Notes under the pieces: generated by a model
Database searches by the model: none
Told to the model about the DNA's origin: nothing
The model's input: the letters and a program-made list of their open reading frames with translations, nothing else
Shown: one piece after another, positions 1-6,647 of the stretch
Layout of the letters: each line of letters opens with the position of its first letter
Numbering within the stretch: the first letter of the stretch is position 1
Origin: Nocardioidaceae bacterium
GTDB lineage: Bacteria; Actinomycetota; Actinomycetes; Propionibacteriales; Nocardioidaceae
NCBI GenBank assembly: GCA_013696365.1
Contig: JACCYS010000259.1
Span: 1-10,060, forward strand
DNA length: 10,060 nucleotides
Reading direction: 5' to 3'
Program-made: the position numbers and the translations under genes

Positions 1-390
<390 letters not shown>

Positions 391-405
391 GATGTTTTCC
401 CTTCA

Positions 406-423
406 CCGGCAGGGACGTGCCGG
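406..423. repeat. Short inverted repeat in the aglG-ATPase gap
   Basis: The 77-nt gap (391-467) contains CCGGCA at 406-411 and TGCCGG at 418-423, a perfect 6-bp stem with a 6-nt loop, placed just upstream of the ATPase ribosome binding site on the minus strand. It could act as a weak intercistronic hairpin that tunes expression of the ATPase relative to the permeases. No U-tract follows, so it is not a classical terminator. The stem is short and GC-rich, so chance is a real alternative. Confidence 0.3.
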
Positions 424-467
424 ACGATCCGTAGTGAATGGGTTGGTGGTGCGGGTGTTCCAGACAG

Positions 468-1388
468 CTATCCCTTGACCGAGCCGGCGGTGAGGCCACG
501 GACGAAGAACCGTTGCAGTGCGAAGAAGACGATCAGCGGGACGGTGATGCTGATGAAGGCGCCAGCGGTGAGCAGGTGCCACTCTTGACCCAGCTCGCCG
601 ATCAGGTTGCGGAGCTGGCTGGTCACCACTGGGGTGTCCGTCTGCAAGAAGATCAGAGCCACCAGCAGGTCGTTCCACACCCAGAGGAACTGGAAGATCG
701 CGAATGCCGCCAGCGCCGGCACCGACATCGGCATGATGAGCGACCAGAAGGTGCGGAAGTGGCTGGCCCCGTCGACCTCAGCCGACTCGATGATCGACCT
801 CGGTAGCGAGGCCATGTAGTTGCGCAGGATGTAGATCGCCAGTGGCATACCGAAGCCGGTGTGTGCCAGCCACACAGCCGGGAACGTCCCGACGAGGCCG
901 AAGCCACCGAGCAGCTGAAGCAGTGGGACGAAGGCCACCTGGAGCGGGACCACGAGGAGACCGACCATGATGACGAAGAGAGTGTCTCGGCCCTTGAACC
1001 GCATGAACGTGAAGGCGTAGGCGGCGAACGCGGCCATCATGATCGGGATGATGGTGGCCGGCACTGCGACGACGAGAGAGTTGACGAACGACGTCCCCAT
1101 CTCGTTCTCGCCGAGTACCTCGGAGTAGTTCTGCAGCGTCCACTGCGAGAAGTCAAGCGGGGACGTGAAGACCGTCCACCAACCACTGTTGTCGACCGCC
1201 TCCTCGGACCGGAACGAGGACACGAGGAGGCCGACCGTCGGGACGAGCCAGATCAGGCAGAGCAGCAGAACCACGAGCCTGACGGCGAGCACGCCATTGC
1301 GGCGCGGGCGTGGCGCGCTGGCGGCGGTGTCGGTTGCCATGGCCTTGTCGGCCGACCGAAGGCTGCCGGCCGCAGCTGTCTGGCTCAT
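468..1388 (-). CDS. aglG: Carbohydrate ABC transporter permease, AglG/MalG-like
   Basis: Second inner-membrane subunit of the sugar importer (306 aa). After a roughly 30-residue hydrophilic, Ala-rich N-terminus there is a membrane segment at about 33-56 (VLAVRLVVLLLCLIWLVP). A periplasmic stretch follows, then the five further hydrophobic segments expected of MalG-type proteins. The EAA loop that docks into the ATPase is seen at residues 201-221 (ESAEVDGASHFRTFWSLIMP; the canonical form is EAAxxDGA, here with Ser at the second position). The protein ends in AGSVKG, a conserved type of C-terminus in MalG homologues. The ATG at 1388 overlaps the upstream aglF stop as ATGA and has AGGAGG about 7 nt upstream, so it is preferred to the internal Met17. 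The assignment to the alpha-glucoside Agl subfamily rests mainly on its partner permease and binding protein; the exact sugar is inferred. Confidence 0.92.
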   Translation of the reverse strand: MSQTAAAGSLRSADKAMATDTAASAPRPRRNGVLAVRLVVLLLCLIWLVPTVGLLVSSFRSEEAVDNSGWWTVFTSPLDFSQWTLQNYSEVLGENEMGTSFVNSLVVAVPATIIPIMMAAFAAYAFTFMRFKGRDTLFVIMVGLLVVPLQVAFVPLLQLLGGFGLVGTFPAVWLAHTGFGMPLAIYILRNYMASLPRSIIESAEVDGASHFRTFWSLIMPMSVPALAAFAIFQFLWVWNDLLVALIFLQTDTPVVTSQLRNLIGELGQEWHLLTAGAFISITVPLIVFFALQRFFVRGLTAGSVKG

Positions 1389-2554
1389 CGTGCTGCCTCC
1401 TCTCGACGGAACTGGCGGACCTGGTAGATCATCACCGGGACCACGGCAAGCATCAAGATCACCACGACGGCCGCCGCCTGGCCGTTCTCGCCGGACTCGA
1501 ACAGCAGGTTGTAGAAGCGGTTGGCGATGACCTCGGTTCCGTCGCGCCCATTCGTGATCACGTTGACGATGTCGAAGACCTTCATGACGAGGATCAGTAC
1601 CGTGGTGAAGACGACGATCACCGTCGGCCAGATCTGAGGCACGATCACGCGGAAGAAGATCGCGACCTCGCCGGCACCGTCGATCCGGGCCGCCTCGAGC
1701 GTCTCTTCCGGCACGCCCTTGATCGCCGCGGAAAGCAGCACCATGGCAAAGCCGGCTTGGAGCCAGACCATGATGACGATCAGCAGCAGGTCGTTGAGGC
1801 TGAAGGTCTGGAGGGAGAGCCACCGCTGCGGCTCGAATCCCAGCTTGGTGGTGATCGCCGACAGCAGTCCGATCTGCTCGCCGCCCCGGAAGTCTGTGTC
1901 GTAGACAAACCCCCAGATCGTGCTGGCACCGACGAAGCTGATGGCCATCGGCATGAAGATGATGGACTTGGCGATCTTCTCGCCACGCGGCTTCAGCCGG
2001 TCCGCCATCACCGCGATCAGCAGACCGATCGCCACTGCGAACGTCGGCACGATGATGATCCACAGCAGGTTGTTGAACAACGTCTCGCGGAAGCTCGGGT
2101 CGCCGAGGATCTCGGTGTAGTTGTCGAACCCGACGAAGGCGGTCGTGTCTTCGTTGGCGAAGCTGTTGTTGATCGTCACGATCGTCGGGTAGACGATGAA
2201 CAGTCCGATCAGGCCGTAGGCCGGCAGCAAGAACACGTAGGGCTTGACCCGCTCCTCCCATCGGCGCGCCAGTCCCTCGGCCGCCATGTTGACGAAGAAG
2301 AACAGGGCCATCGAGCCGCCGAGGCCGGCGACGATCGCGATAACCGCCTGCAACAGCTTGGGGATCTCGCCGAGCGCAGTCTCGCCGCCCAGGATGAGGA
2401 ACAGGTTGCCGGCGACGAGACAGGTGACGACCACACCGGCGAGACCGATCAGGGAGCGAATCGGCCGGGCTCCGCCGACGTTGGCGGCGGGGGTGGACGG
2501 CGGGTTCGGCTCACTGGCCTGGCCAACCGCCGGCTGGACTGTGCTGGTGGACAC
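1385..2554 (-). CDS. aglF: Carbohydrate ABC transporter permease, AglF/MalF-like, with extra N-terminal helices
   Basis: First membrane subunit of the importer (389 aa). A Pro/Ala-rich cytoplasmic tail (1-30) is followed by two additional hydrophobic segments (about 35-55 and 67-90). The usual six-helix permease core then begins near KPYVFLLPAYGLIGLFIVYP (104-123). The stretch KSIIFMPMAISFVGASTIWG (196-215) and the signature EAARIDGAGEVAIFFRVIVP (EAA loop, 287-306) fit the alpha-glucoside AglF subgroup of MalF proteins. The stop codon overlaps the aglG ATG (ATGA), which implies translational coupling. I chose GTG at 2554 because AGAGGAGA sits 4-5 nt before it; an in-frame GTG at 2596 would add 14 residues, would overlap the upstream stop and has no comparable site. 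It lies 41 nt after the binding-protein stop. Transport of alpha-glucosides such as trehalose, maltose or sucrose is inferred from family resemblance only. Confidence 0.92.
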   Translation of the reverse strand: MSTSTVQPAVGQASEPNPPSTPAANVGGARPIRSLIGLAGVVVTCLVAGNLFLILGGETALGEIPKLLQAVIAIVAGLGGSMALFFFVNMAAEGLARRWEERVKPYVFLLPAYGLIGLFIVYPTIVTINNSFANEDTTAFVGFDNYTEILGDPSFRETLFNNLLWIIIVPTFAVAIGLLIAVMADRLKPRGEKIAKSIIFMPMAISFVGASTIWGFVYDTDFRGGEQIGLLSAITTKLGFEPQRWLSLQTFSLNDLLLIVIMVWLQAGFAMVLLSAAIKGVPEETLEAARIDGAGEVAIFFRVIVPQIWPTVIVVFTTVLILVMKVFDIVNVITNGRDGTEVIANRFYNLLFESGENGQAAAVVVILMLAVVPVMIYQVRQFRREEAAR

Positions 2555-2566
2555 GGGGTCTCCTCT
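2555..2566 (-). promoter_or_regulatory. Ribosome binding site that fixes the aglF start
   Basis: On the minus strand AGAGGAGA (2566-2559) is followed by CCCC and then the GTG at 2554. This near-consensus Shine-Dalgarno at normal spacing is the reason for choosing the shorter aglF over the GTG at 2596. Confidence 0.75.
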
Positions 2567-2595
2567 ACAAGCTGGTGGAGGTGCCGGGGTGGTCA

Positions 2596-3960
2596 CTATT
2601 CAGACGAGGGCCAGGAGTCCTCGATGTCGGCGGTCACCGTGGCGGTGTCCGCGTCTCCCCTTGTCCACTCGACCATGCCCTCCCAGAAGCTCCCCGCCCC
2701 CACCTCGGCGGGCATCAGGTCCGACCCGTCGAAGCGGAAGACGTCGGCGCTGGACACGATCTTGGCGATGTCCTTGGTGGTCTGGTCGGGATAGTTCGAC
2801 TCGTCGAAGGTCGTGTGCGGTGACAGCCAGCCACCGGCCTTGGCCCACTCGGCGCCGAACTCGTCGCTGGTCAGAAACTTCATGACCTCTTTGGCCTCGT
2901 CGTCCTCACCGTTGAACAGGGCGGCGATGTCGCCGCCACCGAGCACCGGGTCGCCGTCGAAGCCCCCCTCGTACGGCGGCATCGCGATGACCTTGACCTC
3001 GTCGTCGAGGTTCTTCTGCACGTCCTTGGAGAAGAAGTCGATGACGAAATTGCCCTGCCGCTGCATCATGCAGCCGGGCTTGCTGCCCTTGAACTGCGGG
3101 TCGTCGACGGCGTCGACGGCGGTGTTGATGATGCCGTCCCGCCCGCCGAAGACGAGCCCGTCACCGGACACGATCTCGTCGTAGGCGTCGAAGCCGTCCT
3201 GCACGATCGCGTCGTCAAAGGGGACCTCGTGGCTAGTCCACTTGTCGTAATCCTCTGGGCCGCCGGTGCGCAGCACCATCTCCTCGACCCAGTCGGTGCC
3301 GACCCAGCCGGTGGCGGTGCCGGACTCGTAGCCGAGACACCACGGCGCGATGCCGTCACCCTTGATCTGCTCGGACAGGTCACCGACCAGCTCCTGATAG
3401 GTCTCCGGATCCTGATATCCGCCGTCCTCCCAGGCCTTCTTCGGCACCCAGATGAGGCTCTTGACCGCGACCCGCATCGGTGCGCCGAACATCGTGCCTT
3501 CGTCGTCGGTGGACGCATCCAGCAGGCCGGGGATCAGCGAGTCTTCCAGGCCGCCAACCTCAAGGAACTCCTCGATCGGCACCACGCTGTCCTCGCTGGC
3601 CAGGTCGAGCAGCAAGCCGGGCTGCGGGAACAGACCAATGTCTGGGGGGTTGCCGGACACCACGTTCTGCCGCACCAGCGTGGTGAACGTGTTGTCGCCT
3701 TGGTACTTGACGTCGATGCCGGACTCCTCCTCGAAGCCCTTGAGTGCCTCGGCGAAGGCGTCCGCCTCGGTGTCGACGAACGCCCCGAGGATCTCGACCG
3801 TCCCGTCGCCCGGGTCGGTACCGCCGGCCCCCTCGCTGCCGCCCGACGAGGACGACGAGCTGGATTCGCCCTCGTCACCCGACTGCAGGCATCCGGTCAG
3901 GACCAGAGCCCCGACGCCGGCCAGCGCGGCGAGTCGTACTCCAGGGATACGTCGTTGCAT
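2596..3960 (-). CDS. aglE: Sugar ABC transporter substrate-binding lipoprotein, AglE-like
   Basis: Extracytoplasmic solute-binding protein of the importer (454 aa), anchored as a lipoprotein. The N-terminus has basic residues (MQRRIPGVR), a hydrophobic core and the lipobox LTGC with the acylated cysteine at position 24. A flexible linker with seven consecutive serines (33-39) and Gly-rich residues follows. The mature domain starts around residue 54 (TVEILGAF). The segment PPDIGLFPQPGLL (105-117) resembles the corresponding region of alpha-glucoside binding proteins, and the length is normal for family-1 (MalE-type) binding proteins. The start at 3960 has GAGGAGA about 5 nt upstream; a longer reading frame to 4050 exists but would place 30 residues before a perfect signal peptide. 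It is the first gene of the cassette, which is usual for the most abundant component. The many Asp/Glu residues in the mature part are typical of GC-rich actinobacterial secreted proteins. The substrate is not proven. Confidence 0.93.
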   Translation of the reverse strand: MQRRIPGVRLAALAGVGALVLTGCLQSGDEGESSSSSSSGGSEGAGGTDPGDGTVEILGAFVDTEADAFAEALKGFEEESGIDVKYQGDNTFTTLVRQNVVSGNPPDIGLFPQPGLLLDLASEDSVVPIEEFLEVGGLEDSLIPGLLDASTDDEGTMFGAPMRVAVKSLIWVPKKAWEDGGYQDPETYQELVGDLSEQIKGDGIAPWCLGYESGTATGWVGTDWVEEMVLRTGGPEDYDKWTSHEVPFDDAIVQDGFDAYDEIVSGDGLVFGGRDGIINTAVDAVDDPQFKGSKPGCMMQRQGNFVIDFFSKDVQKNLDDEVKVIAMPPYEGGFDGDPVLGGGDIAALFNGEDDEAKEVMKFLTSDEFGAEWAKAGGWLSPHTTFDESNYPDQTTKDIAKIVSSADVFRFDGSDLMPAEVGAGSFWEGMVEWTRGDADTATVTADIEDSWPSSE

Positions 3961-3975
3961 CAGCTCTCCTCGTGG

Positions 3976-4020
3976 CGATGGCATGGGAGCCCGTTGGCTC
4001 ACCTGAGCACTATGCCATCG
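3976..4020 (-). repeat. Inverted repeat with nested stem just upstream of the aglE ribosome binding site
   Basis: CGATGGCAT (3976-3984) and ATGCCATCG (4012-4020) are perfect 9-bp complementary arms 27 nt apart. Inside them GAGCC (3987-3991) pairs with GGCTC (3996-4000) across a 4-nt loop. Alternatively GCTCA (3997-4001) pairs with TGAGC (4004-4008); the two inner pairings exclude each other. The element ends about 9 nt before the GAGGAG of aglE. It may be an operator (LacI-type or other sugar regulator) overlapping the possible -10 box, or a leader RNA hairpin if transcription starts further upstream. No function is established. Confidence 0.5.
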
Positions 4021-4036
4021 TGTGACGTGGATCGCA
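4021..4036. promoter_or_regulatory. Possible CRP/GlxR-type binding site
   Basis: TGTGA(4021-4025)-N6-TCGCA(4032-4036) matches nine of ten conserved positions of the TGTGA-N6-TCACA consensus used by CRP-family regulators such as mycobacterial CRP and corynebacterial GlxR, which control many carbohydrate uptake operons. It lies directly beside the inverted repeat in the aglE leader. A single site found by eye in a GC-rich gap is weak evidence. Confidence 0.3.
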
Positions 4037-4142
4037 CGGGTCTCACGCATGGGCAGGTCACAGGTTCGTCACAACTCGGCCGCGCAACGGTCACGCCGCC
4101 GCAATGACGACGATGTGTCCCGGGGAGTACAGCGCTGACCCG

Positions 4143-5438
4143 CTAGAGCACGGCAGACTCCAGCATCTCGGTGACCAGCGCGGCGATCGGCGACCGCTCC
4201 GAGCGGGTCAAGGTGACATGTGCGAACAGCGGGTGACCCTTGAGTCGCTCCACTACCGCAACCACCCCGTCGTGCCTGCCCACGCGCAGGTTGTCACGCT
4301 GGGCGATGTCGTGCGTGAGCACGACTTTGGAGTTCGCCCCGATCCGGGACAGCACGGTCAGCAAGACGTTGCGTTCCAGGCTCTGCGCCTCGTCCACGAT
4401 GACGAAGGCATCGTGCAATGACCGCCCGCGGATGTGGGTGAGCGGCAGCACCTCGAGCATGCCGCGGTCGAGCAGCTCGTCGACGACGTCGCCGTGGGTC
4501 ACCGCACCGAGGGTGTCGAAGACCGCCTGCGCCCACGGCGCCATCTTCTCCGACTCACTGCCGGGCAGATAGCCGAGCTCTTGACCACCGACAGCGAACA
4601 GCGGGCGGAAGACCACGACCTTCTTGTGCTGGCGGCGCTCCATCACGGCCTCCAGGCCGGCGCACAGCGCCAGCGCCGACTTGCCGGTGCCAGCACGTCC
4701 ACCCATGGAGACGATCCCGATGTCGGGGTCCAGCAGCAGGTCGAGGGCAACCCGCTGCTCCGCGGAGCGGCCGCGGATGCCGAACGCATCGCGGTCGCCA
4801 CGCACCAGCCGCACCTGCTTGTCCGGCCCGACCCGGCCCAGAGCGCTGCCGCGCTCGGACAGCAGCACCAGCCCGGTATGGCAGGGCAGCTCGCGTGCCG
4901 CGTCCAGGTCGATACTGCCGTCGTCGTAGAGGGCGTCGACCTGCTCGCCGCCGACCTCAAGCTCTGCCATGCCGGTCCAACCGGACTCGACCGCGAGCTC
5001 GGCACGGTATTCGGCTGCCGTCAGGCCGACCGCCGATGCCTTCACCCGCATCGGCAGGTCTTTGGACACGAGCGTGACGTCGTTGCCCTCGCTGGCGATG
5101 TTCTTGGCCACAGCCAGGATGCGGCTGTCGTTGTCACCTAGGCGAAAGCCTGCCGGCAACACCGTGGCATCGGTGTGGTTGAGCTCGACGCGCAGCGTCC
5201 CGCCGCTGGCTCCCAGCGGCACCGGTGCGTCCAGTCGGCCATGCTGCACCCGCAGAGCATCCAGATGGCGCAGCGCCGACCGGGCGAAGTAGCCGAGCTC
5301 GGGATGGTTGCGTTTGCCCTCGAGCTCGGAGATCACCACCACCGGCAGCACGACCTCGTGCTCGTCGAAGCGGTTGAGCGCCGACGGGTCGGCGAGCAAG
5401 ACGCTGGTGTCCAAGACGTAGGTGCGGTGGTTCGCCAT
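4143..5438 (-). CDS. phoH2: PIN-domain PhoH family protein (PhoH2): RNA helicase/RNase-like NTPase
   Basis: Cytoplasmic two-domain protein (431 aa). The N-terminal PIN nuclease-like domain (about 1-135) retains the acidic metal-binding residues: D10 in VLDTSVLL, E38 in VISELEGK, D102/D104 in GDNDSRIL and D127 in VSKDLP. The C-terminal PhoH/RecD-like ATPase domain carries Walker A GGRAGTGKS (246-254) and Walker B VIVDEAQ (346-352), plus the conserved QRDNL motif after it. Known actinobacterial homologues (mycobacterial PhoH2, Rv1095) are sequence-specific RNA unwinding and cleaving enzymes; that activity is inferred here from the intact motifs. The start ATG at 5438 has AAGGGG about 8 nt upstream. 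The gene stands alone: 314 nt separate it from uppS and 182 nt from the sugar operon. In M. tuberculosis phoH2 lies a few genes from the cis-prenyltransferase gene, so this position agrees with an ancestral neighbourhood. Confidence 0.95.
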   Translation of the reverse strand: MANHRTYVLDTSVLLADPSALNRFDEHEVVLPVVVISELEGKRNHPELGYFARSALRHLDALRVQHGRLDAPVPLGASGGTLRVELNHTDATVLPAGFRLGDNDSRILAVAKNIASEGNDVTLVSKDLPMRVKASAVGLTAAEYRAELAVESGWTGMAELEVGGEQVDALYDDGSIDLDAARELPCHTGLVLLSERGSALGRVGPDKQVRLVRGDRDAFGIRGRSAEQRVALDLLLDPDIGIVSMGGRAGTGKSALALCAGLEAVMERRQHKKVVVFRPLFAVGGQELGYLPGSESEKMAPWAQAVFDTLGAVTHGDVVDELLDRGMLEVLPLTHIRGRSLHDAFVIVDEAQSLERNVLLTVLSRIGANSKVVLTHDIAQRDNLRVGRHDGVVAVVERLKGHPLFAHVTLTRSERSPIAALVTEMLESAVL

Positions 5439-5459
5439 GGTGCTTCCCCTTCACGGACA

Positions 5460-5478
5460 GCCGGCGTACCCCGCCGGC
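5460..5478 (-). repeat. Hairpin in the phoH2 5' leader
   Basis: GCCGGCG (5460-5466) and CGCCGGC (5472-5478) form a perfect 7-bp stem with a 5-nt loop. On the minus strand it ends about 8 nt before the phoH2 Shine-Dalgarno, so if transcribed it could affect ribosome access or mRNA stability. Confidence 0.45.
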
Positions 5479-5498
5479 GATCCTCGGCTCTGCAGGGA

Positions 5499-5571
5499 CC
5501 GGGAGCGGGCCCGTGAGCCTGGGGTCAGGCCCTCCGCTCGCGCGCGACCACATGCCTGAACCGGCTCCCGG
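5499..5571. repeat. Long-range inverted repeat in the phoH2 upstream region
   Basis: CCGGGAGC (5499-5506) is complementary to GCTCCCGG (5564-5571), with 57 nt between them; within the enclosed segment GCCTG-N4-CAGGC can also pair. This would bring the leader into one larger folded unit. Because the region is very GC-rich, chance pairing is possible. Confidence 0.3.
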
Positions 5572-5641
5572 GGGGAGCGGTGACCGCGCGGCTCATGACC
5601 GCGCCGGTCGTGTCGACCTGGCACTGGCGGGCCTCCCGTGG

Positions 5642-5663
5642 CGACCGGCTTCCCCGCCGGTCG
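5642..5663 (-). terminator. Candidate U-tract-less terminator downstream of uppS
   Basis: CGACCGGC (5642-5649) and GCCGGTCG (5656-5663) make a perfect 8-bp GC-rich stem with a 6-nt loop, about 90 nt downstream of the uppS stop. There is no T-run after it on the minus strand. Hairpins without U-tracts have been proposed to terminate transcription in actinobacteria, but this remains an inference. Confidence 0.35.
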
Positions 5664-5752
5664 TCATCGGCGACGCTACGTGCGTGCCGCCGCCTGGTGG
5701 CTGCGACACGCCCGCCCGCAGGGTGAACGACGTGCAGACAGCGTCCGTGCCC

Positions 5753-6535
5753 TCAGGCGCCGAAGCGGCGTTCGCGGGCGGCGTAGGAGCGCAGGGCCCG
5801 CAACAGGTCGATGCGCCGGAAGTCCGGCCACAGGACGTCGCAAAAGAAGAACTCGCTGTTGGCGCTCTGCCACAGCAGAAAACCCGACAGCCGCTGCTCG
5901 CCGGAGGTGCGGATCACCAGGTCTGGATCAGGCTGCCCCGCCGTGTACAGATGCTCGGCAATGTGTTCCACGTCAAGCACGTCCGCGAGTTCCTCGATGG
6001 AAGTGCCGCGGCCCGCGTGCTGCTGCAGCAGCGCTCGGACCGCATCGGCCAACTCCTGACGACCGCCGTACCCGACAGCGAGGTTGACCGTCGTGCCCTC
6101 GGTGGCGCGTGTGGTCTCGGCAGCCTCCTTCAGATGCCGGGTGGTCGCGGCAGGCAGCAGGTCCAGCGCACCGATCGGCCGCACCTGCCACCGACCGGTC
6201 TCACAGATCCTGCTGGTCACGTTCTCGATGATCTCGATCAGCGGTGCGAGCTCGCGTTCCGGACGCTGCAGGTTGTCGGTCGACAGCAGATACACGGTGA
6301 CGATCTGCACCCCGGCGTCGTCACACCAGCCCAAGAACTCCAGTAAGCGATCGGCTCCCGCCCGGTGACCGTCTGCGCTTTCTGCGCCGAAGGCCCTGGC
6401 CCAGCGCCGGTTGCCGTCGATCATCACACCGACATGGTGCGGAGCCTGGCTGGGATCGAGCCTTCGCATCAGCCGGCGCTCGTAGGCTGCGTAGACGACC
6501 TCACGAACGGTCCGTCGAACATTGCCGCGCGCCAC
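5753..6535 (-). CDS. uppS: Isoprenyl transferase (cis-prenyltransferase / UppS family), probably short-chain type like Rv1086
   Basis: 260-aa enzyme that condenses isopentenyl diphosphate onto an allylic primer with Z geometry, supplying polyprenyl phosphate precursors for cell-wall carriers. The family motifs are complete: MIDGNRRWAR with catalytic D40, GHRAG (56-60), LSTDNLQRP (84-92), NLAVGYGGRQEL, and the C-terminal DLVIRTSGEQRLSGFLLWQS-containing block followed by EFFF and WPDF. At the chain-length position the enzyme has Leu83, where long-chain enzymes such as E. coli UppS have Ala69 (YAFSSEN). A bulky residue there is associated with the short-chain Z-farnesyl diphosphate synthase of M. 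tuberculosis (Rv1086), so a short product is plausible. The start is GTG at 6535, with GAGGGGAG 5 nt upstream. It is transcribed divergently from the hemolysin III gene, the same pairing as Rv1085c/Rv1086. Confidence 0.93.
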   Translation of the reverse strand: MARGNVRRTVREVVYAAYERRLMRRLDPSQAPHHVGVMIDGNRRWARAFGAESADGHRAGADRLLEFLGWCDDAGVQIVTVYLLSTDNLQRPERELAPLIEIIENVTSRICETGRWQVRPIGALDLLPAATTRHLKEAAETTRATEGTTVNLAVGYGGRQELADAVRALLQQHAGRGTSIEELADVLDVEHIAEHLYTAGQPDPDLVIRTSGEQRLSGFLLWQSANSEFFFCDVLWPDFRRIDLLRALRSYAARERRFGA

Positions 6536-6574
6536 CTGGGCTCCCCTCGTCGGCCGGGTGCGGCTCAGGATAGA

Positions 6575-6596
6575 CCGCCGAGCAGTCTCTCGGCGG
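6575..6596. repeat. Inverted repeat beside the uppS -10 box (operator candidate)
   Basis: CCGCCGAG (6575-6582), spacer CAGTCT, CTCGGCGG (6589-6596): perfect 8-bp arms, 22 bp in total. It begins 2 nt from the uppS -10 box, so a bound protein would cover the -10/-35 spacer. Confidence 0.4.
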
Positions 6597-6611
6597 GAAT
6601 GGCATCGCGCT

Positions 6612-6642
6612 GACCGGCCGGATCGTGCCTTTCCGGCCGGTC
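6612..6642. repeat. Inverted repeat over the hemolysin III promoter (operator candidate)
   Basis: GACCGGCCGG (6612-6621) and CCGGCCGGTC (6633-6642) are perfect 10-bp arms separated by 11 nt. Relative to a start of transcription at 6660 the dyad covers about -48 to -18, i.e. the -35 region of the plus-strand gene. Confidence 0.45.
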
Positions 6643-6647
6643 GCTCC

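Larger units (their letters stand above)
3961..4142 (-). promoter_or_regulatory. Leader/promoter region of the sugar transporter operon
   Basis: This 182-nt gap between phoH (same strand, upstream) and aglE is the only place where a dedicated promoter for the transporter could lie. On the minus strand a possible -10 box CATAGT lies at 4017-4012; no convincing -35 was found. It contains the long inverted repeat at 3976-4020, a CRP/GlxR-like sequence at 4021-4036 and two direct copies of GTCACA (plus-strand sense, 4057-4062 and 4069-4074). No regulator gene is present on this side of the operon inside the window. Confidence 0.5.
5439..5752. other. Gene-free stretch between uppS and phoH2 with several inverted repeats
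   Basis: 314 nt with no convincing reading frame of its own; the plus-strand frame running through it belongs to the uppS antisense shadow. It contains three GC-rich inverted repeats (5460-5478, 5499-5571, 5642-5663) and a 9-nt direct repeat TGACCGCGC at 5581-5589 and 5596-5604. The part nearer 5752 should hold the end of the uppS transcript, and the part nearer 5439 the promoter and 5' leader of phoH2. No clear -10/-35 pair was found, and no tRNA or known riboswitch was recognised. Confidence 0.6.

Noticed and set aside
1389..2261. Upstream extension of the aglG frame to 2261
   Set aside because: This part is out of frame with aglF and yields Arg/Asp-rich nonsense; the true start is the ATGA-coupled ATG at 1388.
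2555..2596. GTG at 2596 as start of aglF
   Set aside because: It overlaps the aglE stop, lacks a good ribosome binding site and adds an uncharacteristic 14-residue tail, whereas GTG 2554 has AGAGGAGA at ideal distance.
1310..2794. Long plus-strand open frame (494 codons) antisense to the aglF gene
   Set aside because: Translation is dominated by His/Asp/Arg/Gln low-complexity sequence, the expected complement of a GC-rich gene; the minus strand encodes a clear permease.
3961..4050. Extended start of aglE at 4050
   Set aside because: It would bury a perfect lipoprotein signal peptide behind 30 residues; the ATG at 3960 has its own ribosome binding site.
3961..4142. A known riboswitch or the actino-ugpB RNA motif upstream of the binding protein
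   Set aside because: I could not match a conserved riboswitch core, and to my knowledge that motif is confined to a distant group; only generic inverted repeats are visible.
4434..5141. Plus-strand frame antisense to phoH2
   Set aside because: No recognisable domain; phoH2 on the minus strand has intact PIN and Walker motifs.
391..5460. Near-identical start contexts of the ATPase gene and phoH2 (GTGAAGGG...CATGGC, 18 of 21 bases alike)
   Set aside because: Both contain a strong Shine-Dalgarno and a similar start codon context; the resemblance is most simply explained by shared translation signals rather than a duplicated element.
5513..6346. Plus-strand frame of 277 codons antisense to uppS
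   Set aside because: It lies mostly opposite a gene with complete cis-prenyltransferase motifs; its protein has no family features.
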